In this document: piece after piece, positions 16,222 through 25,592 of the stretch
Position numbering within the stretch: the first letter of the stretch is position 1
How the letters are laid out: each line of letters begins with the position of its first letter
Assembly: GCA_949287095.1 (NCBI GenBank)
Contig: CASEFA010000012.1
Coordinates: 1 to 58,650, forward strand
Direction: 5' to 3'
Length of the DNA: 58,650 bases
Source of the DNA: an uncultured Bacillota bacterium
GTDB taxonomy: Bacteria; Bacillota; Clostridia; Peptostreptococcales; Anaerovoracaceae
Notes under the pieces: model-generated
What the model was told of the DNA's origin: nothing
Database searches by the model: none
What the model saw: only the letters and a program-made list of their open reading frames with translations
Position numbers and translations under genes: made by a program

Positions 16222-17184
16222 TCAGTTTATAAGACAGAGATTACGGTACGCCTTTAATATGCGGCCGTACAGTTTTTCCGGCAAAGGCAGGTTCTCGATT
16301 TCAACGGCGCCTTTCTTTATGCGGTTTTTAATTCCAAGGAAAGCTCCCTCTGGCCCTTTTCCCAGGTAGACCGAGCTGTAGTTCCAGTCGCCGGTGAGAG
16401 TAAGGAGAAGGGGTATTGCTCCGGAAGAAATGGCGGGAGCGATATAAGGCTTAAAACCCAGCTCCCTTACCTCAAGGTTTGCGTTTATAGTAAGGTCTGT
16501 AAGGCGGCGTGAAAGGCTGTCATCGTAATTTACAACGCTATTTGCTATGACGAGATCCTGCCCGTGAGGTCCGTAGGCTCGTCCTTCAGAAAGGTAACTG
16601 GAAAAATCAGGGTCCTTTCGGGCAAAATATTCCGCCCGTTTGTTCATGACGCCCAGGCCGTAACCTCTCACCTGAGCGGGAGAAAGTCCGGACGTTAAAA
16701 GAAATTCCTTGCAGAGAGGATCCACAGGATCTGAAACCACGGAAAATACTCCTTTGAAATTTGCAGCCTTTGCCAGACGGCCGTAGTGAGCGATAATTTC
16801 GCGGTTGGCCTGAAACTGAGCCATACGTACATCCCCTGAAGCGCCGATGGGAGGGACGGCTTTGCTGGCACAGAATACGAGCATGTCGCAGTCGAAAAGG
16901 TCGGCTTCTTCTATGCCGTTTACGGCAGGGACGGTGCGTGAGCCGAATGGCCAGCCCACCTGCCCCATTTCCATTTCATAGCGTCTTATAACGTCTTTGT
17001 TCATGTCGAAGATTCCGATGTTATCTATGACATCTGCGCCGAGAAGGCAGAGCCCTGTGAGGAGAGTCGCTCCTACGTCACCCAGGGCCACCAGATTTAC
17101 GTTTTTCTTCTTCTCACCTGTAATATCCCGTGGAAGAATCAGAGGTTCCATGCCGGGACACAGTTCGGTTATGTATCTGCTCAT
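16222..17184 (-). CDS. Lactate/malate dehydrogenase-like NAD-binding protein
   Basis: This 320-residue protein shows the Rossmann start NLVALGDVGATLLTGLCL near residue 30 and acidic FDMN after the second strand (an NAD-type signature). SVVSDPVDPLC corresponds to the NPVD loop, and AYGPHGQDLVIANS resembles the catalytic-histidine GEHGD motif of lactate/malate dehydrogenases. Overall similarity looks weak, so the substrate is probably not simply malate or lactate. Its ATG overlaps the stop of the 1606-residue gene by four bases (ATGA), so the two proteins are translationally coupled. Confidence 0.65.
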   Translation of the reverse strand: MSRYITELCPGMEPLILPRDITGEKKKNVNLVALGDVGATLLTGLCLLGADVIDNIGIFDMNKDVIRRYEMEMGQVGWPFGSRTVPAVNGIEEADLFDCDMLVFCASKAVPPIGASGDVRMAQFQANREIIAHYGRLAKAANFKGVFSVVSDPVDPLCKEFLLTSGLSPAQVRGYGLGVMNKRAEYFARKDPDFSSYLSEGRAYGPHGQDLVIANSVVNYDDSLSRRLTDLTINANLEVRELGFKPYIAPAISSGAIPLLLTLTGDWNYSSVYLGKGPEGAFLGIKNRIKKGAVEIENLPLPEKLYGRILKAYRNLCLIN

Positions 17185-20100
17185 TTAAACATCTTCCTTA
17201 TTCGTTTAAGTTTTTCTATGTTCATCTCCACATAAGCTGAAGGAGCCATGTTCTCATCCAGCTGGACGTGGGCGAATATGTCGGGATTCTTAGGATCCTG
17301 AATGACCTCTCCCAGCCGCTTCAAAGTGAGCTTCCTCTCAAATACGCTCTGATATTCTTCTTCCAGGGTTTTGAGAATGTACTCTGCGTTTTCCAGGCAC
17401 GTCATAGAGAAGTCGTAGAGATTTTCCCGTGAAATTCTGCCAAGGAATGTAGGAACGGCGAAAGGAAGCAGGAGATTCAGGGATGCAACCGCATCTAAAT
17501 CCGAAACGGAAGTTCCAGCATCCTTGATGCTGTCGCCGCCTATGTAAGGATACATGTCGCTTTCGTCTATCCAGCACTTGAGATTAGGCAGGAAATAGGC
17601 GCTTTCCACGGTTCTGTTCTTGATAGTCATCAGATCCCTTCCTCTGCCCGTCTGGACTCCCACGACCGTGCTGACTACCTGAACGTTATTCTTCTTCAGG
17701 ATAGGGTCAATCTCGTTCATGCGGTATCCCTTGTGGACAAGGTCGTCTACCAGGATTACAGGTCTATCAAAGGACTTTATGACCTTTATCTGATTCTCTA
17801 TGGTAGAGTAATAGCTGGACTCCTCTATGGTAAAACCGGTTATATCCCGGTTAAAATACTTCTCGGTGTGAAGAGACTTCGTCACGGTGTTTGGAACCGC
17901 GGAACCTTCCAGAAGCTTGCCAAAAGGAACAGCCATATATTTCCCGTAGGATTTCTTTTTGTAAGGTACAGGGGAGACGGAATTTATTTCTGCCAACAGG
18001 TGTATTATCTTGTGATACATTATTCCGGCATTGTAGGATATCACAAGCTCTCCCGGATATATGCGCCTGAGGATGGAAAGAAGCCTGTCGTGAGCCGATT
18101 CCACTGCGTAAAGCACTGCCTCGTTTTTATTCAGAGGATGCTTTATAATGGTGTCCACGTTCTTGAATATGATGACCGGAGATCTGGCATCTACGGCGAA
18201 TATAGGGGCAGAATTTTCAGGAGCTATGTTGACAAAGCCCTGTTTTGCCACAACTTCCAGCGTTTCACCGCAAAGACCGGCCTCGTGGCACGGATGATAT
18301 ACTATATAGGTAAAGTCGTGAGCCAGCAGCTCCGAAATGAGCTCCACAAGTACCGTCTGTCCCAGATCGGTAATGGAGCTTCTGCCGGAAAAGAAGATGC
18401 CGCCGATGACCGCTATGGAACCTGCCGCCCTGCTTCTTATATAAGCGGCGATATCCTGATCCCTGAAGACGGAGAGAAGGTCGATACTGTCTATGTAGTT
18501 TACTGCGGCTACCGCTACGGTTTTTCCATCCATGCGGCTATCGCGTATGGCGACCATCCTGACGCCGTCCCTGCTGAAATACTCCCTGAGGACTTCCATG
18601 TCGTAGTCCGTGCTTTTAAGCTCATCTTCCATGTCGTTTAGGATTTCCGGGTATGCGGCGGAAAACCCGGTAAGCTCCATGTCGCGGGACTGGAGCACGT
18701 GTTTATATGCCGGCTCTCTCATATAGAGACTGTTCTCAAAGATATAGCTCTGTGCCACCGGATCTATAAGGTTGGATATGTCACGATCCGAGTCGATATT
18801 TTCCCTTATCCGGGTTGAGCTTATGTCCTCAAAATACTCGTCCAGTTTGAGCCTTACCACGCTGCCTCTTATAGGGTATGGCTTTTCGCCGGCAGAAGAA
18901 TCTTTCCGCTCGTCGGAACTTCTTCTGAATACAATGTGATTCATGGAGTGTATGGAATCTTCTTCCGGCGGTTTTCTGTAGCACGACGAGTTTTCTATTA
19001 CATCGCTTCCGGCTACAAAGTATAGATCTCTACCCTGAAAAATGTCCCGCAGTCTCCTTAGATCTTTAGGATTGGCTATATTGACGGGAATATCGTCAGG
19101 GAATATGTACATGTCGTCTTCGTCGGATACGGACATGCTCATTATCTTTCGGCGCTGAAGCCGTGGCTGGGTTTTCTTTGACCAGCTGAATTCATCGAGA
19201 GCCAGATAAACCTCGCAGCCCATATCTCTTATTTCCCTCGCTATGGCTTTATGACTCAGGCTGAACGGATCAAAAGTTCCCGGGAAAAACGCTACTTTCT
19301 GTATTTCCGGAATGTCAAAAGGCCCTTCGTCAAGCTCGTAATCGCAGATAAACCGATATATGTGCTTAAGCACGGCAGCGCTGTTGTAGAAGTTAAGATC
19401 GGATTCACGGCGGTTTTCCTGAAGAACGAGTATTTTCTTCCCGCACTTGCAGAATATGTCGTATTTTTCCTTTAAGGTCAGCCTGGAGGATCCGAATATG
19501 TTCACTCCTATGGCCCAGAAGGCTTCCTGACTTATGGTGTCCGTGTAGTTAGCAAAGCCCTTTGCCATAAGTCCCAAAAGCTTATTCTTTCTGGCAAGAC
19601 GCCCATCATGAGGTTCCTTGTCAGGGAAGAGATTTTCATATATGCCGTAATTTTCGATTACTACGCCTAAGGTGTGAAGTACTGCCGATGCCACTTGGCT
19701 GTTGTTTGAATTCAGAAGCTTTTCCAGATCGGAAATAAGTTCATCCAGTTCCATAGGCGGAAGGTGAAGCATTATAACTCCCAGAAAATCCGGAATGTAT
19801 TTGGAGAACTGGTAATCGCCTATTTCAAGACCTTTGCCCAGCTCTACGGCTATTTCGTTTCTCTGAGATAGAGGCATTCTGTCGATGATGGATACCAGTG
19901 CGTCTCCTGCGCTGAGGCGTACCACCACCGTTTCGCTGACTTTGATGAGATTTCCCAGATGGGTGGCAACGTGAAGTACCTGCTCTTCATGGTCTTTTTC
20001 CCCGAGAGTATCAAGCATGAGGCGGATATTTGCAACTTTTACGGGCCACGGAGTTCCCGCTTTCAGGTTGTTAAGGTACATTTCCGAAAGCTCGCTGCGG

Positions 20101-22001
20101 CTGAGAGGATTTTCCGGGTTATATCCGAGACAGCATTTAAGCTCACGGATATAGCCTGCCTGAGAGTGGGATTCCGTGAAATGATAAAGGGCGCTTACTG
20201 CGGCGACTTTGATTCCTGGATTGTCATATTCCATGGCTTTTTCGGCGAAAGATGTAAACCGCGCCTTCTGCTCTTCGGAACAGTCCTCCGGCTTTATTTT
20301 CATTACAGCCTGAAGGAGAGCTTCCATATTCTGTTCCGTAAGGTCTTTGCATTCACACCAGAAGAGAAGGTCTTCTATGTAGGAACTGCGGTTTTTTGCC
20401 GGGGAATTTTCCAGTATACCGGATATTATGCTTTTAAGGCTGTTTTCCAGCCATTTTACATGCTGACCTGTAAGCTTGTAATCGGGAAGCATGAGGCTGC
20501 GGAGAATGTTCCGCCACAGACTTTGTCCGGTAATTTCCTTTTTTGGAGGCTCCACACCTTCCGGAAGCTCTTTTGTATATTCTTCATTAAAGTGGGCTAT
20601 AATCTGGCCGATTATAGCGCCTGCCTGATTTCTTATATCGCTTTCCCTGTTGACCAGAAGCTCGGTGAGAAACCTGATGGTCATCAGCTTCTGTCTTTCG
20701 GTCATATAGGTAGAGTATTCACCCAGGATAGAGATGTACGTTCTGAGATTTCTCCACTGCTTTTCGCTCCGTGCAGTTTCCAGCAGGCCTGCAAAATCCT
20801 CCTGATTGTAAAAGCGGTTCATGAGAGTTATGTTGTGGGCGATTGAAAGATACTTAAGCTCTTTAACGGCCTGGTTCTTGGTGAGAAGGGCATAATCCTT
20901 CGCCGGAGCAGGAGAAGGATGTTCGGGAACAGGCGCCGGCGGATCTGGGAGCTTGACATCGGCTCCCAGATTTATCATGTAATCCTCAAAATCTTTAAGC
21001 TTGTTGTAAACTCTTCTGTACCGGTGCTGTTTGGCGGCATCTACGTTATCCAGCTTATTAAGTATGATATTGAAAGCTTCATCGAGGGAATAGAAATGGA
21101 CGGTTTCTCTTCCGTCGCAGTCACGGCTGCTCCTTACGCGAAAATCGGCGTATATCAGCAGAAGGGATTCTGCCGACAGATTATCAAGCTCAAGATCCCA
21201 GGTGGAATGATTAGCGGCTATGTGGCCTATGGTAGGCATGTGAAAGCGGTTAAAGCAAATATCCGTATAGTAGTAGTGAAGATAAGGCACGCGCTTTTCT
21301 TCGCTCTTCCTGCATCCGTACTTGCCGATGTCATGGCCTGCAGCGGCGCCTGAAACCAGCGCCAGATCAACTGGCACATTAAGGTCATAGAGCTGATAAG
21401 CGAGAGTCATGGCGACGTAGTGAACTCCGGCTATATGGCCCAGCGTGTTAAACGGTGTGAGTTCCGTACCGAGTCTCATAAACTCGTAGAGATACCCGGC
21501 ATCGGAAAGCCTTAGAAGCTGAAGGTATTCTTCGGTAAAACCACCCTCGGATATTTCCCTATCAGTAAGAAGAGCAAAGTCTACCGTAGGGTCAAAGGGA
21601 AGAACAGCCCGTTCATATCTGTGCACGGCCTTCAAGAATTGCAGCATGAAAAGCCGTCCTCCGGCAATCTGGACGGAATTTGAAGGTCCGGAAGGAATTC
21701 TGCCCGGAAACAGCTGATCGAGTATGTATTCGTATGCGTTTTCGGTCCATCCTTCGACCGGAGCATTTCCGAAGGTGCGAAGATAAGGGTCTATGGCAGT
21801 CAGAACATTTTGCGAGATGAACCGCCCCCTCGAATCCCTGGCCTCTTCAAGCGTTCTTACCAGGTCTTCGGCAGAAATGATGCCTATAATATTATCCATA
21901 TCCCCCGGGGACATTCCGAGCTTTTTGAGAAAAAGCTGCTCATGCATAACGTCCGTTATGATTTTATACAATTCGTGATCTTTATATGAGAAATTTTCCA
22001 T
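17181..22001 (-). CDS. 1606-residue fusion: HD, HEAT-like, NMN-adenylyltransferase-like, GNAT-like, phosphoribosyltransferase-like
   Basis: Domains in order. (1) HD phosphohydrolase-like region, about 185-310, with His194, the HD pair His223-Asp224 in AAGHDIGKYG, and later HIAANHS and YADFRVR. (2) An alpha-helical HEAT-like solenoid, about 390-880. (3) A nucleotidyltransferase of the NadD/CoaD fold, about 900-1090, with FFPGTFDPFSLSHKA (the T/HxGH-type loop) and ISSTRIREN near 1060. (4) A GNAT-like region, about 1130-1300. (5) A phosphoribosyltransferase-like region, about 1340-1530, with the PRPP motif VILVDDLVHKGYR near 1420. The enzyme pair NMN-adenylyltransferase plus PRTase hints at NAD or nucleotide salvage, but that is inference. 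The start has GGAGAAA upstream; it leads a three-gene operon. Confidence 0.75.
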   Translation of the reverse strand: MENFSYKDHELYKIITDVMHEQLFLKKLGMSPGDMDNIIGIISAEDLVRTLEEARDSRGRFISQNVLTAIDPYLRTFGNAPVEGWTENAYEYILDQLFPGRIPSGPSNSVQIAGGRLFMLQFLKAVHRYERAVLPFDPTVDFALLTDREISEGGFTEEYLQLLRLSDAGYLYEFMRLGTELTPFNTLGHIAGVHYVAMTLAYQLYDLNVPVDLALVSGAAAGHDIGKYGCRKSEEKRVPYLHYYYTDICFNRFHMPTIGHIAANHSTWDLELDNLSAESLLLIYADFRVRSSRDCDGRETVHFYSLDEAFNIILNKLDNVDAAKQHRYRRVYNKLKDFEDYMINLGADVKLPDPPAPVPEHPSPAPAKDYALLTKNQAVKELKYLSIAHNITLMNRFYNQEDFAGLLETARSEKQWRNLRTYISILGEYSTYMTERQKLMTIRFLTELLVNRESDIRNQAGAIIGQIIAHFNEEYTKELPEGVEPPKKEITGQSLWRNILRSLMLPDYKLTGQHVKWLENSLKSIISGILENSPAKNRSSYIEDLLFWCECKDLTEQNMEALLQAVMKIKPEDCSEEQKARFTSFAEKAMEYDNPGIKVAAVSALYHFTESHSQAGYIRELKCCLGYNPENPLSRSELSEMYLNNLKAGTPWPVKVANIRLMLDTLGEKDHEEQVLHVATHLGNLIKVSETVVVRLSAGDALVSIIDRMPLSQRNEIAVELGKGLEIGDYQFSKYIPDFLGVIMLHLPPMELDELISDLEKLLNSNNSQVASAVLHTLGVVIENYGIYENLFPDKEPHDGRLARKNKLLGLMAKGFANYTDTISQEAFWAIGVNIFGSSRLTLKEKYDIFCKCGKKILVLQENRRESDLNFYNSAAVLKHIYRFICDYELDEGPFDIPEIQKVAFFPGTFDPFSLSHKAIAREIRDMGCEVYLALDEFSWSKKTQPRLQRRKIMSMSVSDEDDMYIFPDDIPVNIANPKDLRRLRDIFQGRDLYFVAGSDVIENSSCYRKPPEEDSIHSMNHIVFRRSSDERKDSSAGEKPYPIRGSVVRLKLDEYFEDISSTRIRENIDSDRDISNLIDPVAQSYIFENSLYMREPAYKHVLQSRDMELTGFSAAYPEILNDMEDELKSTDYDMEVLREYFSRDGVRMVAIRDSRMDGKTVAVAAVNYIDSIDLLSVFRDQDIAAYIRSRAAGSIAVIGGIFFSGRSSITDLGQTVLVELISELLAHDFTYIVYHPCHEAGLCGETLEVVAKQGFVNIAPENSAPIFAVDARSPVIIFKNVDTIIKHPLNKNEAVLYAVESAHDRLLSILRRIYPGELVISYNAGIMYHKIIHLLAEINSVSPVPYKKKSYGKYMAVPFGKLLEGSAVPNTVTKSLHTEKYFNRDITGFTIEESSYYSTIENQIKVIKSFDRPVILVDDLVHKGYRMNEIDPILKKNNVQVVSTVVGVQTGRGRDLMTIKNRTVESAYFLPNLKCWIDESDMYPYIGGDSIKDAGTSVSDLDAVASLNLLLPFAVPTFLGRISRENLYDFSMTCLENAEYILKTLEEEYQSVFERKLTLKRLGEVIQDPKNPDIFAHVQLDENMAPSAYVEMNIEKLKRIRKMFK

Positions 22002-22336
22002 GGTGTTTTCTCCGGTTTCTCCGATAACTTCTATAAACTAAAGTATAGCACAGCGCAGGGAAAATTTACAGATTCAAGTGGGGGCTAGCTATGGAATGCT
22101 CAGGCAAAATATTACAGGGCAGATCGGTAAGAACGGCAGTATAATGGGTCAGCGCTGCGGTATATGTCGGTCTGACCCATGTTTTTAGGGTATTGTGGCC
22201 GAGAAAAGTCGGCCTTTCGCCCGAGTCTGCATCGTAGCGGCCGACAAACCGCCGACTGCACTTCGGTTCAGCAGTCGCCATTCAGCCCAGCTCCTGCCAA
22301 TGCCTCAGGTGATTATTCCGACTATTCCCCTTCCTA
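22002..22336. other. Intergenic region with GGCCGA/TCGGCC hairpin, no gene seen
   Basis: No convincing gene. GGCCGAgaaaagTCGGCC (about 22198-22215) forms a compact hairpin, and CGGCCGAC and CCGCCGAC follow. Similar GGCCGA/TCGGCC-rich sequence fills 56087-56280 behind the tRNA, suggesting a dispersed, decayed intergenic repeat family. Confidence 0.4.
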
Positions 22337-22365
22337 TTGACAACCCGCTTCTGACGTGGTAACAT
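22337..22365 (+). promoter_or_regulatory. Sigma-A promoter of the pyr operon
   Basis: TTGACA (22337-22342) and TAACAT (22360-22365) are 17 bases apart. The transcript would start near 22372, giving a leader of about 210 bases before pyrK. Confidence 0.7.
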
Positions 22366-22414
22366 GTTGAAGATTTGAGCAAAAGTAAACAGAAACTGAG
22401 AAAGGAAGCCGCTG

Positions 22415-22540
22415 ATGGGAACTTTTAGAGGTAAAACTTATAAATTTAATCCGATAAGCCCGCGTGTGCAGTACCTTTCTTATTTATTTTCTGATTCATA
22501 TTTTGAAATTATTGGCAGGTCTGACCGTTTTGTCGAATAG
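22415..22540 (+). CDS. pyrL-like leader peptide, 41 residues
   Basis: The frame reads MGTFRGKTYKFNPISPRVQY then LSYLFSDSYFEIIGRSDRFV and E, with AAAGGAAG at good spacing before the ATG. It lies between the pyr promoter and pyrK, and its last eight codons run into the first arm of a terminator (22516). The middle of the frame is T-rich (about 22475-22513), where RNA polymerase could pause at low UTP. This matches the logic of the enterobacterial pyrBI leader, in which ribosomes close behind polymerase prevent the hairpin. The peptide itself need not have a function. Confidence 0.6.
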   Translation: MGTFRGKTYKFNPISPRVQYLSYLFSDSYFEIIGRSDRFVE

Positions 22541-22563
22541 GACATTACGGCAGACCTGTTTTT
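22516..22563 (+). terminator. Attenuator in the pyr operon leader
   Basis: CAGGTCTG (22516-22523) pairs with CAGACCTG (22551-22558). CCG and CGG extend the stem across a one-base bulge, and TTTTT follows. The leader ORF stop (22538-22540) lies in the loop. Translation of the leader would cover the first arm and prevent termination. Confidence 0.75.
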
Positions 22564-22581
22564 ATGTGGAGGAAGATTGAC

Positions 22582-23334
22582 ATGGAAAGAAAGAACATGA
22601 AAATCACTCGTATGAGGCCTTTGGCAGTGGATGTATATTCCATGACTCTCGCGGGGGACTGCAGGGATGTCGAAAGGCCCGGACGGTTCATAAACATCAC
22701 AGTACCGGGATTTTACCTGAGACGGCCGATTTCTATTTCGGACTGGGACGATGAGTCTCTGACCGTGGTGTTCAGAATCGCAGGCGGCGGAACTGCTGCC
22801 CTTTCAGCCATGAAGGAAGGCACTGAGCTGGACGTTCTCTCGCCCCTGGGAAACGGTTTTGACATATCGGCTTTAGGCGATGAAGCGACAAAAGCGACAA
22901 TGCCCGCAATCGTAGGAGGCGGAATAGGCGTACCGCCCCTCTACGGACTGGCTAAGGCTATGACGGAAAAAGGGCTCAGGCCCGATGTGATTTTGGGATT
23001 CAATAAGTCGGACGAGATTATAATGGAAGAGGATTTCAGGAGGCTGGGAATAGAGCCTGTCATCACCACCGTCGACGGAAGCGCCGGAATAAAAGGATTT
23101 GTGACCGACGCCATGAAGGATAGAGATTACGACTACGCCTTTGCCTGCGGGCCTGCGCCTATGCTGAAAGCAGTTTACGACCTGGTTCCAGGCGGCCAGT
23201 TCAGCTTCGAGGCGAGAATGGCCTGCGGATTCGGAGCCTGCATGGGATGCACCATGGAGACCGTGACGGGATACAAGAGGGTCTGCAAGGACGGCCCCAT
23301 ATTCTATAAGGAGGAGATAAAATGGCAGATTTAA
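22582..23334 (+). CDS. pyrK: Dihydroorotate dehydrogenase electron-transfer subunit
   Basis: This 250-residue iron-sulfur flavoprotein passes electrons from dihydroorotate dehydrogenase B to NAD. It has an N-terminal FAD-binding barrel (GRFINITVPGFYLRRPISI), a NAD-binding region (PAIVGGGIGVPPLYGLAKAM) and a C-terminal [2Fe-2S] motif MACGFGACMGCTMET with a fourth Cys in KRVCKDGP. The ATG at 22582 has GGAGG nine bases upstream. It overlaps pyrD by 13 bases, as in Bacillus and other Gram-positives, where PyrK and PyrD form a heterotetramer. It is first in the operon, directly behind the attenuator. Confidence 0.95.
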   Translation: MERKNMKITRMRPLAVDVYSMTLAGDCRDVERPGRFINITVPGFYLRRPISISDWDDESLTVVFRIAGGGTAALSAMKEGTELDVLSPLGNGFDISALGDEATKATMPAIVGGGIGVPPLYGLAKAMTEKGLRPDVILGFNKSDEIIMEEDFRRLGIEPVITTVDGSAGIKGFVTDAMKDRDYDYAFACGPAPMLKAVYDLVPGGQFSFEARMACGFGACMGCTMETVTGYKRVCKDGPIFYKEEIKWQI

Positions 23335-24230
23335 GAGTGACCTTAAGCGGCATAACCCTTGATAACCCGGTGATTCCTGCCAGCGGAACCTTCGGATACG
23401 GCAAAGAGTTCGCTGAAATCTACGACATAAATATTCTGGGCTCCATCTCCTTTAAAGGCACGACGAAGGATCCGAGACTGGGAAATCCCCTGCCGAGAAT
23501 TGCGGAATGCACGGCGGGACTGATAAACTCCGTAGGACTTCAGAATCCGGGAGTGGAAAAGGTCTGCGAGGAGGAGCTTCCGGAGCTACGCAGGATATTC
23601 AAAAAACCTCTCATAGCCAATATAAGCGGGTTTTCGCCGGAGGAGTACGAATACTGCGCCCGAGCCATGGATAAGGAGGAGCAGGTGGGAATCATAGAGG
23701 TAAACGTCAGCTGCCCCAACGTACACAACGGCGGCATGGCCTACGGAGTCCTGCCCGAAAGCGCGGCGGAGATCACCAGAGTCGTGAAAGCGGCGACGAA
23801 AAAGCCCGTATACATTAAGCTGAGCCCCAACGTGACCGACATAGTTTCAATCGCCTGCGCCTGCGAGGAGGCCGGAGCCGACGGATTGAGCCTCATAAAC
23901 ACAATGCTGGGAATGAGAATTGATATACGGACAAGAAAGCCGGTGATAGCAAACCGCATGGGCGGATTTTCGGGCCCTGCAATCTTTCCGGTGGCCGTCC
24001 GCATGGTGAACCAGGTATATCACGCCGTGAAAATTCCCGTCATAGGAATGGGCGGCGTATCAAAGGCAGAGGACGTAATAGAGATGATGATGGCGGGAGC
24101 CTCCGCCGTTCAGGTGGGAGCGGCCAATCTGGTCAATCCTTACGCCTGCAGGGAGATAATAGAAGAACTTCCGGCTCTCATGGACAGGCTGGGAATAGAA
24201 AGATTAAGCGATATCGTAGGAATAGTTTAA
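23322..24230 (+). CDS. pyrD: Dihydroorotate dehydrogenase B catalytic subunit
   Basis: This 302-residue FMN TIM-barrel oxidises dihydroorotate to orotate. Visible motifs are PASGTFGYGKEF at the N-terminus, GLINSVGLQNPG, the catalytic-cysteine region EVNVSCPNVHNGG (class 1 enzymes use Cys), the lysine in YIKLSPNVTD and the FMN phosphate site GMGGVSKAEDVIEMMMAGAS. The Cys base and the adjacent pyrK identify the NAD-dependent 1B type. It starts inside the end of pyrK and is followed by pyrF after 14 bases. Confidence 0.96.
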   Translation: MADLRVTLSGITLDNPVIPASGTFGYGKEFAEIYDINILGSISFKGTTKDPRLGNPLPRIAECTAGLINSVGLQNPGVEKVCEEELPELRRIFKKPLIANISGFSPEEYEYCARAMDKEEQVGIIEVNVSCPNVHNGGMAYGVLPESAAEITRVVKAATKKPVYIKLSPNVTDIVSIACACEEAGADGLSLINTMLGMRIDIRTRKPVIANRMGGFSGPAIFPVAVRMVNQVYHAVKIPVIGMGGVSKAEDVIEMMMAGASAVQVGAANLVNPYACREIIEELPALMDRLGIERLSDIVGIV

Positions 24231-24244
24231 GGAGGTAGGAACCT

Positions 24245-24952
24245 ATGGGAAAAGATGTAATAGTAGCGCTGGACTTTCCAACTGCGGCGGACACCCTGGC
24301 CTTTCTCGATAAGTTTACCGGCCGCAAGCCGTATGTCAAAATCGGCATGGAGCTCTTTTATGCCGAGGGGCCTGAAATCGTAAGAGAAATCAAGAACCGG
24401 GGACATAAGATTTTCCTCGATCTGAAGCTCCACGACATTCCGAACACTGTGGAAAAGGCCATGAAGTCTTTGTCGAAGCTTTCCATAGACATGGTGAACG
24501 TTCATGCGGCGGGAACCGTCGAGATGATGGAAGCGGCAAAGCGTGGACTTAAGGGAGACAGCGAGGAAGGCCCTCTTCTCATAGCCGTGACCCAGCTTAC
24601 GTCCACCAGCCAGGAACGAATGAACGAAGAGCTTCTCATAGACGGAAAGCTGGAGGACGTGGTTATAAAGTACGCTCAGAACGCGAAGAAGGCAGGACTT
24701 GACGGCGTTGTCTGCTCGCCGCTGGAGTCGGGAATGATTCACGATGCGTGCGGAGACGACTTTGTGACGGTGACCCCGGGAGTGAGATTCGCCGATTCCG
24801 CAAAGGATGATCAGGTGAGGATCACGACCCCTGAAGGCGCGAAGAAGCTGGGCTCTGACTACATAGTGGTGGGACGCCCTATAACAAAAGCCGAAGACCC
24901 TGTAGGGGCATACGAAAGATGCCTTGCTGAATTTACCGGAGAGGAGAAATAA
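24245..24952 (+). CDS. pyrF: Orotidine 5'-phosphate decarboxylase
   Basis: This 235-residue enzyme decarboxylates OMP to UMP. It begins with the strand [10 protein letters not shown]; the catalytic Asp-Lys-Asp cluster appears in [14 protein letters not shown], and the phosphate-gripping end has [12 protein letters not shown] and [14 protein letters not shown]. The length is typical of the bacterial short form. GGAGGTAGG precedes the ATG. It is separated from pyrE by a single base. Confidence 0.96.
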   Translation: MGKDVIVALDFPTAADTLAFLDKFTGRKPYVKIGMELFYAEGPEIVREIKNRGHKIFLDLKLHDIPNTVEKAMKSLSKLSIDMVNVHAAGTVEMMEAAKRGLKGDSEEGPLLIAVTQLTSTSQERMNEELLIDGKLEDVVIKYAQNAKKAGLDGVVCSPLESGMIHDACGDDFVTVTPGVRFADSAKDDQVRITTPEGAKKLGSDYIVVGRPITKAEDPVGAYERCLAEFTGEEK

Positions 24953-24953
24953 G

Positions 24954-25592
24954 ATGAAGAGAGAAATTGCCGAAGGGCTTCTTTCCATAGAAGCGGTATT
25001 TTTAAGGCCGGACGAGCCGTTTACGTGGGCAAGCGGAATCAAGAGCCCCATATACTGTGACAACAGGCTTACGCTGACTGCGCCTGCCGTCAGAACCATG
25101 ATAGAGGAAGGGCTTGCAGAGGTTGTAAGGACGGAATACCCGGAATGCCAGGTCCTCATGGGAACCAGCACGGCGGGAATCGCTCACGCGGCAATCACGG
25201 GACACATTCTGAATATGCCTATGGGCTACGTGAGGGGCTCCGCAAAGGACCACGGCAGAACCAACCGCATAGAAGGAAGGCTTGAAAAGGGACAGAAGGT
25301 AGTGGTAATAGAGGATCTCATATCCACCGCAGGCTCAGCCGTAGACACGGTCGAAGCGCTTCGCGAGGCGGGAGCAGAGGTCCTGGGAATAGCCAGCATA
25401 TTCACATACGGGATGAAAAAAGGCCTTGAAAGGCTTTCGGAACACAATGTCAGAAACGTGAGCCTCTGCGATCTTGATACGCTTGCAGAGGCAGCTGCCG
25501 AAACCGGCAGAATAGCACGTGAAGATATAGAGAGAATTTTAAAGTTTAGAGACAACCCTTCTGACGAGGGCTGGATGAAAGGAGATAAGTAA
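24954..25592 (+). CDS. pyrE: Orotate phosphoribosyltransferase
   Basis: This 212-residue enzyme joins orotate and PRPP to give OMP. It has [15 protein letters not shown] at the N-terminus, the flexible catalytic loop region [14 protein letters not shown] and the PRPP motif [21 protein letters not shown]. The ATG at 24954 is preferred over an upstream alternative because GGAGAGGAG sits just before it and because it abuts the pyrF stop. The last base of the stop overlaps the pyrB start (TAATG). Confidence 0.95.
   Translation: MKREIAEGLLSIEAVFLRPDEPFTWASGIKSPIYCDNRLTLTAPAVRTMIEEGLAEVVRTEYPECQVLMGTSTAGIAHAAITGHILNMPMGYVRGSAKDHGRTNRIEGRLEKGQKVVVIEDLISTAGSAVDTVEALREAGAEVLGIASIFTYGMKKGLERLSEHNVRNVSLCDLDTLAEAAAETGRIAREDIERILKFRDNPSDEGWMKGDK

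Noticed and set aside
22066-22281. 71-residue minus-strand frame between the fusion gene and the pyr promoter
   Set aside because: No family features, and it covers hairpin-forming intergenic sequence.
22337-22563. PyrR-dependent attenuation of the pyr operon
   Set aside because: No match to the conserved PyrR binding loop was found in the leader by eye, whereas a leader ORF overlapping the terminator is clear.
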